Positions 1 to 13,126 of a DNA stretch of 64,000 bases are shown in pieces. Position 1 is the first letter of the stretch. Each line of letters opens with the position of its first letter. The notes under the pieces were generated by a model. The model was not told the origin of the DNA. It searched no databases and was given only the letters and a program-made list of their open reading frames with translations. A program made the position numbers and the translations under genes. This DNA comes from Henricia sp. BOLD:AAB3569. Lineage: Eukaryota > Echinodermata > Asteroidea > Spinulosida > Echinasteridae. Location: positions 496,001 through 560,000 of the forward strand of contig JBBELK010000311.1 of assembly GCA_037783545.1 (NCBI GenBank), in the 5' to 3' direction.

Positions 1-474
1 TGAGTCCCCAGCTACTGTAGCTCTCAGATTGTTGTAAAACAAGCCAATGACACCGACAGTGAAAAATGTCAAGTTCTAAAACCAAGTGATATTTGAATGC
101 CAGGGTGACAGCACATCCTTTCTGTATTGTTTCAACAAAGCACACACTGAGTCATATCCTTCAGTCAACATCCAATCAGTGCATTATGAATACTACAAGT
201 GCCAACACATTCAACTTTACATGCTGTGGATGCACTTGACCCTTGGATGTGTTTTGTACAGTATTTTCCACCTGTCATGTTTAAGACATCCTAATGCATG
301 CAGTGTAATGTACTTACCGTACATGTACACTGTACATGAACACTGCACCTTGTTTTATACGCTTGTGGTGCACATGTACATGGTACAATGATACTGTACA
401 GTACAGACACAGTATCGGTACATGTACATATGTACCTCCATGCTTTCACCAACATTCAGTCACATACGGTAGTA
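1..474. other. Gene-free, palindrome-rich DNA
   Basis: I see no exon with good splice signals or protein similarity here. The stretch is rich in ACATGTAC-type palindromes, for example near 322-342 and 418-432. The small open frames look random in composition. Confidence 0.5.
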
Positions 475-477
475 GTC

Positions 478-712
478 TCAGATTTTCACGTTGACTACAT
501 GTACGTGGACTGCGACGTGATGACGTCAATGTCGAGGCTTTGCGCATGTGTCAAGTCGTCTCTATCGTTCACTGCCACAATCAAGAACGTGGCGTGGTTT
601 TGGCATTCTCGATTTTGGCAGTGGACGAGAGACGACCTGACACTTGCGCAAAACCTCAACACTGACGTCATCACGTCGTAGTCCACATGTAGTCGAAGTG
701 ACAATCTAAAAC
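478..712. repeat. Fold-back element with long inverted arms
   Basis: The two ends are near-perfect reverse complements. The left arm reads GACTACATGTACGTGGAC from 493 and includes TGACGTCA near 520. The right arm ends at 694 with CCACATGTAGTC and carries the matching TGACGTCA near 663. The similarity continues outward to about 478 and 712. The spacer holds no open frame of interest. It is a non-autonomous fold-back or MITE-type element. Confidence 0.8.
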
Positions 713-3153
713 TCCCTAATATTGTACACAGGATAATGTACGTGTGTACCCGGTATGCACACATGCCGGTACATACTACAAGACATGTGGTTTTGTGAGA
801 TCCAGGTGCGAAATTTAAAAAAGGCTGCGTGTTAAACACTGCAAGCAAAATTCATTTTCAGTTCAATTGCTCACGATTTTCAAATATCGAGCTTCATACC
901 CTAGCTCAATTGATAGGGCATCTGCATGTTGAGCGGATCCGCGGTTCGAATCCCGGTGGAGCCATATTTGCAAGTTGCTTTTCAATGCATTCAGATTTCC
1001 CAAAATCATGGACATTTGTCCACATCTATCAATTTTTCAAATATGACAATAATTCTTAATGAGACACCCTTTAACCGAGGGCTAAATACAGTAAATGTTA
1101 AGGTTCTGGACATCATCAGGAAAAGAAAAAGAAATAATTGTGTTTCCTCAATTAAATAATTTACATTATACAATGTATGTTGTGTTTCTATTGAACATCC
1201 AGGTTTACCCGAAGTTTCTATTGACATGATTGAATTGCTCAGATCCTGGAAAATAACCAAAGTTGCAGGCCTTCTACCTGTAACCTACATGTACATGTAC
1301 TGGTTCATGTATGTATCACACTTCTTGAACTTGCCGGATAAAGGTCATATATGCAGGGGTCATGCACAGGTTTTAAAGGAGCATGACCAAATCACATTTT
1401 TGACCCACCCAATTCTTCTGCCGTTTTAAAATAATGAAAACACTGCTCTCGTAATTACGGCTAGTCTTATTTCCTGAAAACCCTGTAAAGTTCTGGTTTA
1501 ATTGTACAAGTACAAACCTTTCTACAGTACATGTACACTGTACCGGTACATGTGTACCCCATAGACTCCACTTCTTGTAGGCCTGATATTTAGGACTAGT
1601 TGTAAATATTTACATACCGGTAGGGGAAAAAAATCCTTCCCGATATGGCCATGCACATACGTACACTGTGCCAAGGGCAAGTTTGTGTTTAATTCAGTAG
1701 TTAGTGTAACTACATATGTACCAGTACTGGGCAGGGCTCTCCAATGCTTTATCTGCCTGGATGCAAATGAACTTGAGAAAAATGTAAGCGCCCTTCCAAA
1801 AAACTTGACCGCCCTTTATACTTAAACAGTTTTATTTTCCCACTGCATGTACATGTACAGTATTATAATGTTTAACGCTGTAGTCGAGTCTACACTGGAT
1901 TTAGGTTCCCAAGAGTGTATTAAATCACCACTTGATCTAGTTTTGACAAATCACATTGATGTCAATGGCAAAGGTATTGTACACTACTTACCAAGTGCTA
2001 CACTGGAAATGGTAAGGGTGGATAATTGACCTGGCATTATTACACAGGAGTCAAAGGTCAGGTTATACGCTTTACCAGCTATTGCAACTACAAAATTCAA
2101 GTGACATTGTCGCGCGAAGTGAAATTGCCAAAAATACACTAAACAGATCATCTAAGGCACACGTAGACATCAAAGTCGTTCCGTGACAAAACCATCGGTC
2201 GCAATGTACCGGTATTTACTTTAAAAGAGCTTCATTGTAAGCCACAATTTCACTGTTTTTTCACAAAAAAAGGTAATAGTAGATTATTGTTATATTACAT
2301 CAAGTGTTTTTCACGTTTGTATTTGGAATTACAAGGACAAAACAGGCATGATGAACATTCACTCCGTGTATTTTCCATTCAACACTGCACAGGCCGTTTT
2401 GTGTTCTTCTCAGGATGACGTCAAAACCCTGTTAATCAACAAACCAAATGACCTCGAGCGTTTCAGAATTTCAGGTGAAGAGGGTCATAACTGCTTTGCA
2501 TTTTAAACAAAAGGCTGTCGATTTTTGGTGGGAAACAAGTTGTGATAGTGTTGTAGACACATACACCTCCATGATAAACAGGAAAACTTTTTAAATGTGG
2601 AAGGGGGGATACTACCGGTAGCTGTTTAAGATATGTTTCTTGTGAAAAGTTGAGGCATGCAGTAGGATTTTTAAACAAAATACACGCGTATCATATGTAG
2701 ACATGTACTGTATGCACATCATGACATGTACATTGTATGTTTTCTGTGCTGTTTTGAAATGCCTTGATTTTGATTCCCAAATTTACAGTCTGTACACATT
2801 TGTGCAGCAGTCGATCTGCACAGGCCCAATATAGTTTTGACCCATGCAATAAAAATTTAGCATGTGACTTGTGACTGGTTTTGTGCTGGAGGGTCACAAA
2901 TATTTTCAAGCTACCTTACATCATGTTGTACCAGTACATGTACCACTTGTCAGAGTGGAAAAACCACCTGTTCTGTATTAGACCTTGAACTTGTACTGCT
3001 GGATGTGCTTTTGTACATTTACTTACATACATGTAATGGACATACCGGTACTGGTACATGCAGCAATATTCTGTGGAGACTTGAGTTTCAACTTCTTGCA
3101 ATGACTGTCTGTCGTTTTTGTAATTTTTTTCCCCAAGAAACCTACATGTACAC
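713..3153. other. Non-coding DNA with scattered palindromes
   Basis: Apart from the tRNA-like piece at 890-963 I see no supported gene. Open frames are short and lack splice context. A short sequence at 2058-2090 (gttatacgctttaccagc) recurs at 34923-34940, so part of this stretch belongs to a dispersed repeat. Confidence 0.5.
890..963 (+). repeat. tRNA-like relic or SINE head
   Basis: An A-box-like run (tagctcaattgataggg) is followed by an anticodon-type stem TCTGC/GCGGA around a 7-base loop, then the B-box ggttcgaatccc, then an end TGGAGCC that partly pairs with GCTTCA at the start. The T-stem has two mismatches, so this is unlikely to be a working tRNA gene. A tRNA-derived pseudogene or SINE head fits better. 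Confidence 0.55.
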
Positions 3154-3589
3154 GGGTCTGTCCACAGTAATGGGGTACATTTGAAAAATAAGTCAATAAT
3201 TCCTTTCAGATGTCTTTAGTTTATCTCAGAATTAAAGAAATGTCCTTGTTTTGTTCTTGGGAGATAACTTTTGCCCAAAAAAGAAAAAAATTGCTGCCAC
3301 AACATACATTTTTGAAAAGCAAGTGCACAAATTTTCCTATTACGCATGTAACGTGGACAGACAATTTTGTGACATTTTTTTCCGTCTTTGTTACATGCGT
3401 AATACGAAAATTTGTGCACAAGGTTTTCACGAATGTATGTTGTAGGACTATTTTTCTTACTCCTTGGTGAAAAAGTTATTTCCTCAGTTTAGCTTGATAA
3501 TTTAAAGATAAAATTAAGACATTTGAAGTGAACTGGGACCTAAGATCTTGAATGTTACAGAAATGTACCCCATTACCGTGGACAGACCC
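3154..3589. repeat. 436-bp fold-back element
   Basis: The element begins GGGTCTGTCCACAGTAAT and ends with the reverse complement of nearly the same bases. A second, inner pair of inverted segments lies around 3326-3350 and 3390-3420 (acaaattttcctattacgca against tgcgtaatacgaaaatttgt). Short frames inside mirror each other on both strands and are not genes. Confidence 0.85.
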
Positions 3590-4888
3590 ACATTTATGTG
3601 CATGATCACCCAATGCAAAAGTACCATAGTACGTACATATGTACATGTCGCATGTAGAAATCTTGTTCGGGGCACATACATGTATAGTGATATCTGAGAT
3701 TTTTTTATCATTTCAGTTACATGTACAATGTCAAGACAAGATGAATGTACCGGTACAGTACTGTACATTTTTTTTGTAAGGGTACCGGTAGTCCTGTACA
3801 TTTGTAATTTTAAAACCGTCAGCCACTTGCGGAGTCACCATGTTTTTCGGGCACAGCGTCTCCGTTGTTTGAACACGAAGAACTTAGGAGTCAAAAACAT
3901 TGTTTGTGCTGGATATAAATGACCAATTTTATCAGGGTGCTTCCGATATTTTGGCGGGCGGTGGGTTTTTAAACGGGGCGAGGCATTTCAAAACCGGGCG
4001 CTGTGCATCTGAGGAAAATATAACGATAGCGCCCTACGATATCGGCCTGGCGAGAACACGTGGCGAACAATTACCAACCCTGTTCAAAACAGATGCTTGC
4101 CGCGACATGGTAGTGATTGGCCACGGATTAGGTCCGTGAACGATAATGAAGCCAGCAGTAAGCAAATCATGTTTTGCAACTTTACACCTAATTTTGGCAT
4201 GACTTGTGAAGTGTTTCTAGAGGTAAAAAATTGAATATTTTTGTCCGGGCGGCCGATTTATTTTTACAGCTAGAGGAGAACACTGCAAGGTACTTAATTG
4301 TTAAACCTTCTAATTTCACACAACGGTAAACTACAATGTACACGTACCAGAAGTTGCAGATTTTGTACAAAGAAAAAAAACCAGCTCGTCTGTTGAAAGC
4401 TGCCTTCCTGTTACAAATTGGGTGCGCAAAAATGAATATCAGGCTAATTAATCAAACAAAAGTAGCTAGACTTACCCAGCCAAAAGCAAAGCACCAACAA
4501 CCCAAACACTGCCATGACCAGATTATGTGATCTTCTTTGTGTTGTATTTCCCAGATGTTAATTACGGTAGCATTGTTAACACGCGCACATACACACACAC
4601 TGCTTCAGCACCCGAAGGAAAATAATGACTGCACAATTTCACGGTAGGCCAGATATAGCTTCGGAACACGAAATGTGTTTTGGTATTTCCAGAGGAGGAA
4701 GTAAAAAGTGGAGAAACTTCCAGTTCTCAGTCAGTGGTGACTTCCAGGTTGTTCATCTGATTGTTTCAGTATGCGCTGCTGATACGCCTGTTAAGGGATA
4801 TAAAAAGGAATTATATGAGGAAGTTGGAGTTCAATTACATTTGCAACTGGAAACTCAAGTTGCGAAATAGTAAAACTTTATTAGTACA
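3590..4888. other. Non-coding; one GC-richer patch
   Basis: The patch 3830-4140 is more CpG-rich than its surroundings and has an 79-codon open frame from 3900, but I recognise no domain and see no splice context. The rest is AT-rich with no supported gene. Confidence 0.4.
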
Positions 4889-5099
4889 CAGGGGCGGATC
4901 CAGGAATTTTTCCAGGAGGGGGTTTTGCCACCAGGGAGGGGTTTTGCCCATCATATTTTTTTGTCAGCTCGTTTCGGACAGGCGGACACGCAAAAAATGC
5001 ATTACATTATATGTTTGTGTCGGAGCAGGGGGGGGGGGGGGGGGGTGGGGGGGGGGGGGGGGTTTGACCCCCAAAACCCCCCCTCTGGATCCGCGCCTG
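4889..5099. repeat. MITE with CAGGGGCGGATCC ends and poly-G core
   Basis: The left end CAGGGGCGGATCCAGG is matched at the right by CTGGATCCGCGCCTG. GTACA flanks both ends (4884-4888 and 5100-5104), which looks like a 5-bp target duplication. The core contains long G runs near 5030-5062. A second left end of the same family is at about 41408. Confidence 0.75.
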
Positions 5100-5104
5100 G
5101 TACA

Positions 5105-8100
5105 TGCTACCGGTAGGTTAAAATGACTTTTTATGTTGACCTATGAACATGGGATAAGTCATTTTCAGAAACTAAATAAAAACAAAAAATCATCAAAATG
5201 GAGCCAAAATGCCCCAGTTGCTGGGTCTACCTAGTGGTATATCAGTGTGATTTAGCAATATGGTCCTGCAGCAACTTCAAAGGGACACGTTGCTTTGGAT
5301 TGAGCGCTTTTGGGCTACAAAAATGAAATGGACATGATTAGAAAGATTGTCAAAAAGTAGAATATAAAGATTCACATAAATACATTTGTATACCTTCGAA
5401 TAAATGTATGGTTTGTGTTTAATTTCGTGTCAAAAGAATTTCTGTCATTTTGTAGAACCAAATATTTCCAAACAGTCATATTTCCAGTCACATCTTGTTG
5501 AACTACATGTACGGCTGAGCCAATTGTCGGTCGCAAATCCTGGCAATTTCGTGACCCTGTGTCATATATGCCTTTGTATACGGGCATACCGGTACATGTA
5601 GCACCGTGACTGGAGTGAAAACAAATTCGTTCATGCTTGGATACGTGTACGTGTTGCGTAGACAATAGCTTTGTTACTTAGCTTGTCATCATGGTCAGAC
5701 CGTTGTTTTCACTGCAGCCTTACCGGAAGTGACGTTGCGGTGACCGGCAGAATATTATTATTATTAGGCCAAAAAAAAAAAGAACTACATGTACACGTGT
5801 TTAGTGTAAGTTACCGGTAAAGTCTTTTTTTTTTTTTTTTGGCGAGTGGTTTCCAAGCAATAAAGGCACTTTAAAAAAAATATATAGCTTTGACGCGCAG
5901 GGTTTAAAGTGCACGCGCGCGCTAACGCTAAACATAGTCTTTTTCTTTTTTTGGCCTTACGACAACCATCTGTTTGTAGCATTAAAAGATTTCCTACCGT
6001 AAATATAATACAAATAGATGTTGAATTTAATCTTTTATTATACCAAGAGGCAAAAAAAAAAACCCGAAAAACCGATCCAATCCCCCCCGACACCCTTTAC
6101 ACGGTCCATGCCGCTTTCTCTCACTTTTGGCAATCAGGCCATTTTACGTAATTGGGTCAAGGGGGCGAGTGGACTAGGGGGCGAGTAGACTAGGGGCGAG
6201 TCGGTCGGGGAAGAGTTGGAAAGAGACGAGTACACAAATGTACATGTACTGTAGGCAAGTGGTAAAATTTTCAAATGGCAAAATTGAAGGCATTGTGTAC
6301 ATTTAAGAGGCAGACATTAAAACATGGCTAGAGCATTACATGTACGGTAACTTGATGCCCAATTCCCACCAAACTTTACCAGATACCGGTTAGTTCTTGA
6401 GAACCGTACCTTGTGTGTTTAGGCAGAATTTGTTTATACAGACAATCGAAATATTAAAAGTCAATGCCGATAGTACCGGTATGCAAAAAAATGCATGTTG
6501 CAACCACTGTTGTTGACTTCTAAGATGGATTTACGATAAATGTGCATTGTGGTATGTGCATTTAATTAAGTACTGTTTATGCGAGTATTGTTTATGTCCT
6601 CTAATGTGGCGCGGCCCCTAACAATAGCAACATGGCGCATTTTACTGTCCGTTCTCTCTTGGCACAATAAACAATCTGATATGCACTTGGCATTAAAAGG
6701 AAATACCTTCATCAATTCCAAACCTAAAATACGGAGAAGAATCATTCATTAACGGGAAATTCACCAGAATCTGAAGGTACATGTAGCGCCATTCGCTTCA
6801 GGTTGACATGACGTCATACATGAGAGCCTGTAATAGACATTTCACGTGAATAAAATTGTGTCTATCAGCATTGTGTTCTGTAAGCACGGCGAGTGCATGC
6901 AAATGGTTGTCACAGGCCACCGTACCGGTAGCACGGATCTCAACATTTCAGCCAATCAGCGTCGACTGCACCACATTAGGACACTCGGACAATTTTCCTT
7001 GAGTAAACTTTTGCGGCATCGGTCGCAGTTTTTCCATTATTTGTATTATTTCAGTGTTCTCCACTGGTCCATATTTTGTCCGGGTGCGCTGATGTCGCTC
7101 GGCGGGTTGGCGGGGGTAGAGGTGGTGGATTTCCAATGGGCCACGCACGCACTCGCAACGATCCACTTGTACCTTGCTATGCCACTACGCTGAGCATGCA
7201 GCGCCCTTAAGAGATTAACACATTCACCACTTGAGGGCGCTGTTCAAAACAACTTCATGTAACATTATATCGACGCTGATGCGATAGATTTGCATGTTTA
7301 GTGATCGATAATACTATTACAAAATTGTTTCTAAAATAATCTGCAAGAAATCCGCTTCTCAAAACACTTTATTTCGTTTTCATTGACCCTAGTCTATTTC
7401 CCGGACCACAAGATTCCGACTCGTATTTAAATTAGTATCAGTATATAAATCGGTATATAATAAAGTCAGTGTGTGGAATATGGAGCGGGAACCAGTCTAC
7501 TTTAACCCTTCCTACCGTCCGATCCGCCGTACGATGCGACTGCGAGTTTGTACACAAAACAGTGAAACTTGGTTGAAATTCCCGCTGTAATTTCTCGGAA
7601 AGTAGGCATCGCACGATAGCCTATACCTAATGCGTATCTTTTTAGGGCGAAGTAAGGTAACTGGTAACAATACCCAATCCGCAATAGGGCGAGTTATGGC
7701 TTCTGAAACTGTGTAGTTTAAGTACACCTGTTGTCGGAGTTGTTTGCGAAAGGCCCATCGCGAGCTCTGTCAGTCTGTGGCCAATAAAGCCAGAATGCGC
7801 AGCGTATATATTGGTCACAGTACTGTATGAAAGTGTATGGCCTAGACTAATCCAACAAACGAAAACTGCTGTGTATCTTAGATGCGTGTACGTGACGTCA
7901 CAATAGACATACACCACAGTAACAATGGAATAACCACAAGAGGGCGGGCTCACTAAATGATATTTGGATCATTAGGCCAGGGGGCTTTTCCAAGTCTCGG
8001 CTTCGTCTCCGTCTCCATGTGGTTTACATGGAGACGGAGCATGAGCCTGAGCCCAAGTCGAGATTTGGAAAAAGGCATAGGTATGGCCTACATGTGCGAT

Positions 8101-9097
8101 CGAGTACGACTACGAGGAAAAATCTAAATGCCGAACTCGCTTATTTATTGAACAGAAAAAATTATAATCTAGGCCTAAGATTAAGAAGCCTAGTTAACAG
8201 ACTAAGACTTATCATGACATGAGGCCTAACCACGTACTTACTAACTTACTGGTAGTTGTTCCATCTTTACACTTGGGGGATCATGGAAATATGGGATAAA
8301 TTTTGAGAACCATGGATGGGGCTGAGCTGGCACAAGACACTCGCTTCCATTATTACTATACTGCACTGTACGCTTATTAATGGCCGGCGCGGCACGGGTC
8401 ATCACAAAATGTCAAAACTACATATATGCAGCGCACAAAATTGACGGCGTAAAATTAGGACGCCCCCATGTGACCAATTCAAATGCACTCATTTTATCAC
8501 ACACGTTTCGAAACGACCAGCCAATTTAATAACACATATGCTGCATGATTTGCAAACAGCCAAACTGCCCAGTTGCGAAACAATCGAACCTGCCATAAAA
8601 TTCGGCACCGGCAAGCTTGGTAATCGAGTGGTCAAGCCATGGGTCAAGTAGCCTTGTCCAAGTCTGTGGCGTGAGCTGGCAAAATGTAGCTAGCGGTGCC
8701 ATGCCTCTCGCGGTAAACTGTAGCTAGCTGCTGCAACGTGATCATAATAATACGCCAATTCCGGATCATGGGATAGACTCACCCTGTAGATTTGTCCCTA
8801 ATGACACAATCCGATCATGGAGCTATCCGATCTACCCTTGAAAGCTCTCATTATTATGAACATTTCTCACAAAGATATGTGCCTCACGTACTGTGGCTCG
8901 TCTTTTGTTACTTGTGTTGCAATCTTGATCGTCTCACCGTGTCAAGCTTCCGCTTGACAGCTCTCGTTTTTGTTTTCGTTCCGTTACTTCGCCTTTCCCT
9001 ATATTTATATTTTGCTACGATGCCCAAGGATTTAATATACCAGACCTCGTGTGCGTTCTGGCTTCAGCCTCCGCTACGGCGTATTGTTCTGTCTCAG
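5105..9097. other. Non-coding region, no supported gene
   Basis: The stretch holds poly-A/T runs, scattered TACCGGTA palindromes, CRE-like TGACGTCA near 7893 and a small fold-back at 7984-8076. I found no exon chain. The open frames near 6846-7193 and 7642-7953 have no recognisable domain. Confidence 0.45.
7984..8076. repeat. Short fold-back around GGAGACGGAG
   Basis: gcttttccaagtctcgg near 7984 pairs with cgagatttggaaaaagg near 8060, and tctccatg pairs with catggaga at the centre. The stem is imperfect. It carries no coding signal. Confidence 0.6.
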
Positions 9098-9190
9098 TTG
9101 AATACGATCCACTAGCTAGACCGCTCCGCTAGCTAGACCGATCCACTAGCTAGACCGCTCCGCGGTCTAGCTAGTGGATCGTATTCAAAA
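9098..9190. repeat. Hairpin of GATCCACTAGCTAGACCG repeats
   Basis: gaatacgatccactagctag at the left pairs with ctagctagtggatcgtattc at the right. The left side holds two direct copies of the CACTAGCTAGACCG motif. It is followed by a weak tRNA-like stretch with two gtgggttcga motifs (9205-9268). Confidence 0.7.
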
Positions 9191-9529
9191 CATGGGTTAG
9201 TTCCAAAGGTAGTGGGTTCGACTCCACTGAGTATAATAGTGGGTTCGAATTCCGATTCGGTCCATCCATGTACCTTTCAGCATTGCTTCTTTCCACTGAG
9301 GAGCAAAATGGGTAGGCCTACCTGAGAATTAAGTTGATGTTTGATGAGCCGTTGCGCGCCAAATATTCAGCTGGGGATATACTCCCCATGGCCGGAGCTG
9401 AGAAGGATTAAGGATGATTACTGAGTCCAATGACCAGGGGTAATAATGAAGAAAGCGCATTGAGAGATCCGTCTGATAAGAACTGGCTATTATTATTATT
9501 ACAAGATTTTGTTCGGGAGAAATTTCATC

Positions 9530-10265
9530 CATCTTAGAAATACATGAGATGCTGAAGAGGATCGAAGGAGATCGACCAAGAAACAATGAAAACGGTCTAG
9601 GACAGTGGATGAGGAGTACATGATGTACAACAGGAAAACAACTAAGCGGGAAAAGAAGACAGTGGCGGTGGCAAGAGCTGAGATAACGCTTGTATGTTGA
9701 TTTTGAAACATTGGAAGGGCAAAAGTTGTAATAAGAGTATTCAAGTACAGGAATATCGAATAAGGCCATGCACACAGGACATAATAGTCATATGAAGCAC
9801 GAAGTGGTGTGTTGAGCGATGAGGGAAAGTTTGGGAGAGATGGAAGGATTACCTGAACGGTTTGCTTAACGGAGACAAAATGCCCCCGACAAAATGCCCC
9901 AACAAAGGAGTAACCCCAACAAAGGAGTAACAAGAGGAATTGATTGAAAGGGCAAAAAACAGTAAGCATGCAGGCTTCAAGGAATTAACATGAAAAATCA
10001 CGGGATCAGATGAGATATCAGTGGAGGCATGGAAGGCGCCGGGGAAGGAGGGAGTGGTTTCGTGCATAAATAGACAATGATCGAGAGAGATGCATTGGAG
10101 GGACAGCCTGTTACATATTTTAAGACAAAAAAGAGATGCGCATACAGGAGTCTGAAAAGTACAGTGGATCAAATTATTAAAATAATGAAGATGGGAGGCT
10201 TCAGTGACAGTTTGGATTGATGCCTGGACGGGCAACGACAAATGCATGTTACTTCTGCACTTTAC
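9530..10265 (+). pseudogene. Decayed RTE-like LINE reverse transcriptase, N-part
   Basis: The plus strand keeps recognisable reverse transcriptase blocks in shifting frames: VWERWKDYLNGLLNG near 9830, a GSDEISVEAWKAPGKEGV-type block near 9998-10055, and GLMPGRATTNA near 10215. These match the order of motifs in RTE-type non-LTR retrotransposons. Frames are broken by stops and small indels, so no product is expected. The long minus-strand open frames here are shadows of this relic. A local direct repeat (caaaatgcccc, caaaggagtaac) lies at 9875-9932. Confidence 0.7.
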
Positions 10266-11639
10266 AGGTTGCAGGCCAGGTAGACTAGGCCCTTGTTATT
10301 GTTTTTGTTTTGAACGTACTGACTAGCTAGTCAAACCACGCAGCCTTCGGGTGACATCTACATCCTATGGTTTAGCCTATAACTATAGTCGCCTGCCAGA
10401 ACTTGCTCCTAGATGTTACCCGAACGCTGCGTGGCTTGACCATGGAAAAGTTGTTTCTTCCTCCATGGTTTGACTAGCTAGTCTGACTTGAGGAACCAAG
10501 CTCCGGTAGGTTAGTCCGTTTTAGTTAACTATATAATCGCCCGCCCGAACTTGCGGGTTTTCCCGGAAAAGTCTTTATCACAAGCCACTGAGATAAAAGA
10601 AAGTTCCGGGGAAACCCGGAACGATCAAAACCCGGAACGATCACATCCATATCCCTGAGGTTGGTGGCTGAAAATTGGGAGAGCAGTGGCAATGGAATCT
10701 ACATAGAGGCCTGTGTGGACAGGTTACCCAGTCAGACACGAAGGTGTTTGCGAGAGAGGATGCATGGTGATGGTAGGTGTAGGCCTATGTTTGCTTGACA
10801 CAGAGTGTCAGAAAGCATTCCTAATCAGGGGACTTAAATGGCGCCCTCTGTTGATTTATTTAGTGAAGCTAGTTAGGAAAGCAATCCAACCTTCTCATGA
10901 ATAGCGCCCTCAATAGTTGGTGTATCTAATCACCCAACCTCGTTCCCAGGGTGGTCGAGCATCATCGTTCCTAACTAACTACGCAGTAGCAGTAGACGCT
11001 TATCCCAGTAGACCATGGGGCCGAGGTCGCTAATCACCAGACAACCGTCATTCCCATGTCAATTTGTTCCGAATCATTTGCCATTTTCCAGCAGACTCCA
11101 TTTTTAAGCCTAAATTTCCACCAATTTCAGTAACCGGATGGGATAGACAACCAACCCATCTTAATCGCAATTTATCCATGATTATTCCTGTGCGTGAATC
11201 TTGAAAGTATAAGTGTGATTTTTGTGATAATTCTCGAAATTTTCTTAGGGCAGTTGATTGTCGTTATCGCCAAAGTTAAACATAGGCCTACATGTGATTG
11301 TCCTTTATATAGAGACTGTTTTGTGTATGTCCTTACCCAATTTGGTTATTCATTGATAAGACACTTGTTATAATTCCATGTATTTTATTCAAGCTTACCA
11401 CTGTTTACATGTAATTATAGGACCCTACACCCGTGTTTATTCGCCTTTTACAGTAGAGATTTATTTCTGTTCTTATTCCTTATAGAACCACATTTGGGAT
11501 AAACCACATCCATTGACCACACATTTGGATTAAACCCCACATCACACGCAATCAACCTAATCCAAGGGAATCCTGCAGATCCATAGTAAACCAATATAAT
11601 CCTAGCTGGTGGTGAGAGCCAAACACCTAATTCCTTGTC
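10266..11639. other. Non-coding DNA splitting the LINE relic
   Basis: The stretch separates two parts of the same decayed LINE. It contains a fold-back around 10330-10441 (caaaccacgcagccttcggg against cccgaacgctgcgtggcttg) and a smaller inverted pair near 10556-10625. I see no gene. Confidence 0.5.
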
Positions 11640-12170
11640 CGTTTTTTTCACAGAGGATGAGGCGGGGAGTAACATGGATCATGATGTATGATGTGGCACT
11701 GTGTGACGAGGCAAGAGCTGGAAACCAGTTAGAGAAGTGGAGAGCGGAGCTGGAAAGTAGATGATGAATGGGAGGAATGAGAATCAGCAGAGCAAAACCA
11801 GGAGCGACAGGAAGCATTTAGATTGAGAGGTGATACAGATGTGGTTTTATTATAGGGGTCGACGCTATCAGCGGACGGTGGAGAGAAACGAGAAACCGCC
11901 AGAAGAACCCAGGCGGGATGGAAGAACTGGAGGGATGTGTCAGGGGCTCATTTCACAAAAGTAGGACTTAGTGAAAAAGGTCTTAGCAATAGGAGTTGAC
12001 TGTGCTTAAGTACAATAGGACTTAAGAACCCCTAAGATGGATCTTAGGATGTTTGTGAAATGAACCCCAGGAGTGTAGCGTGAAGAGAGGATGCCAGTAA
12101 ACCTAAAAGGACAATTCTTAAAGACAGTTATGCGACCAGCGACTAAACAAACCATTGAAAGAAATCAACG
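11640..12170 (+). pseudogene. Decayed RTE-like LINE reverse transcriptase, C-part
   Basis: Fragments LCDEARAGNQLEKWRAELES near 11698-11757 and FLKTVMRPA near 12114-12140 match the palm and the post-palm MRPA block of RTE-type reverse transcriptases. The reading frame is broken many times. It is probably the continuation of the relic at 9530-10265. A short MITE (11943-12068) has inserted into it. Confidence 0.65.
11943..12068. repeat. 126-bp MITE inside the LINE relic
   Basis: Ends are GGGGCTCATTTCACAAAA and its reverse complement TTTGTGAAATGAACCCC. It interrupts the decayed reverse transcriptase, so it is younger than the LINE insertion. Confidence 0.8.
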
Positions 12171-12745
12171 CTTCCACTGCTAGGAGCGTGTCCAGATCAA
12201 ATGTTTGACCCTCCCATTTTTCCCATGGGTGTTGAGATTTCGATACCATATCAATTGTCATATTTTTCTTCTTAATCCGTATACTTTCAAATATATCGTT
12301 TAAAAACCATTGATGTTTTGTAAACTAATTTATCTTGTTCCATAAAGCAGTGCAGTAATTATACACCAACCTTTTAGCGTCACATCCAAATTGGACATTG
12401 CACATTTTCTGCTTTCTGCCAATGGATATATTTTGGGGAGGTGTTTTACATGATTATTTGATTAAAACGACATCCTTTTTTTTCTGAAAACCACGTTTAT
12501 TTTACCCAAATAGTATAAACTACCACTTGGGAATGTCCATCATACCAAAAAATGTGCCCAAGGTGGTCATCTTTCAAAAAAAGATGATGAGCCTTTGTCC
12601 CCCAAAATGGTACCAAGTGTCTTTAGACGTAAAAGTCTGATGCTTCTGCTATGTTTTAAATGTGAATACCTCAGCCAACAGTGTTTACGGGGTGGGATTA
12701 AATGATCCATCAGTTAATTTTTCCAAGTGTTGTTAAATTATTATT
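12171..12745. other. AT-rich non-coding stretch
   Basis: No gene, repeat end or regulatory site that I can support. Confidence 0.4.
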
Positions 12746-13108
12746 TCAGTGCTTTAATATGTTTCCTTTGTCAGTGGTATCATTTAGAAATTGGCGACGT
12801 AATTCAAGAGGCAGAGAGTCACCACATTCAATATGAAGTTTAAGGATAGTTCCAGTACAAATATTGAGGGCTTGGTACTGGATGCTATCAAGTTTTTGTT
12901 TCGTGGTATTAGATGCAGAGTTAAAAGCTTCACATCCGTACTCAATAGCTGGTCTGATTATGGCTGTGTAAATTTGAAACAAGGTCTTACAATCAGCCCC
13001 CCCCAAGAAGCACCAACTGATGCATCGAAGGGGGTTAAGTTTTCGCTTAAACTTTGTAACAATATTGTCGATGTGTTGTTTCCGCGTGAGCTTGTCGTCA
13101 AAGATCAC
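12746..13108 (-). pseudogene. LINE reverse transcriptase C-terminal fragment
   Basis: The 120-codon minus-strand frame contains KLTRKQHIDNI, CKTLFQIYTAIIRPAIEYG and LDSIQYQALNICTGTI. This is the typical order after the catalytic domain of jockey/I-type non-LTR retrotransposons. Upstream catalytic parts are missing, so it is a truncated copy. The neighbouring RTE relic lies on the other strand and is a separate insertion. Confidence 0.8.
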
Positions 13109-13126
13109 TCCCAGTGATTGGAGGAC

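Noticed and set aside
3900-4139. 79-codon frame in a CpG-richer patch
   Set aside because: No recognised domain, no promoter or splice context.
9329-10247. Minus-strand frames of 132-156 codons
   Set aside because: The plus strand of the same interval holds recognisable decayed RTE-type reverse transcriptase blocks, so these are shadows.
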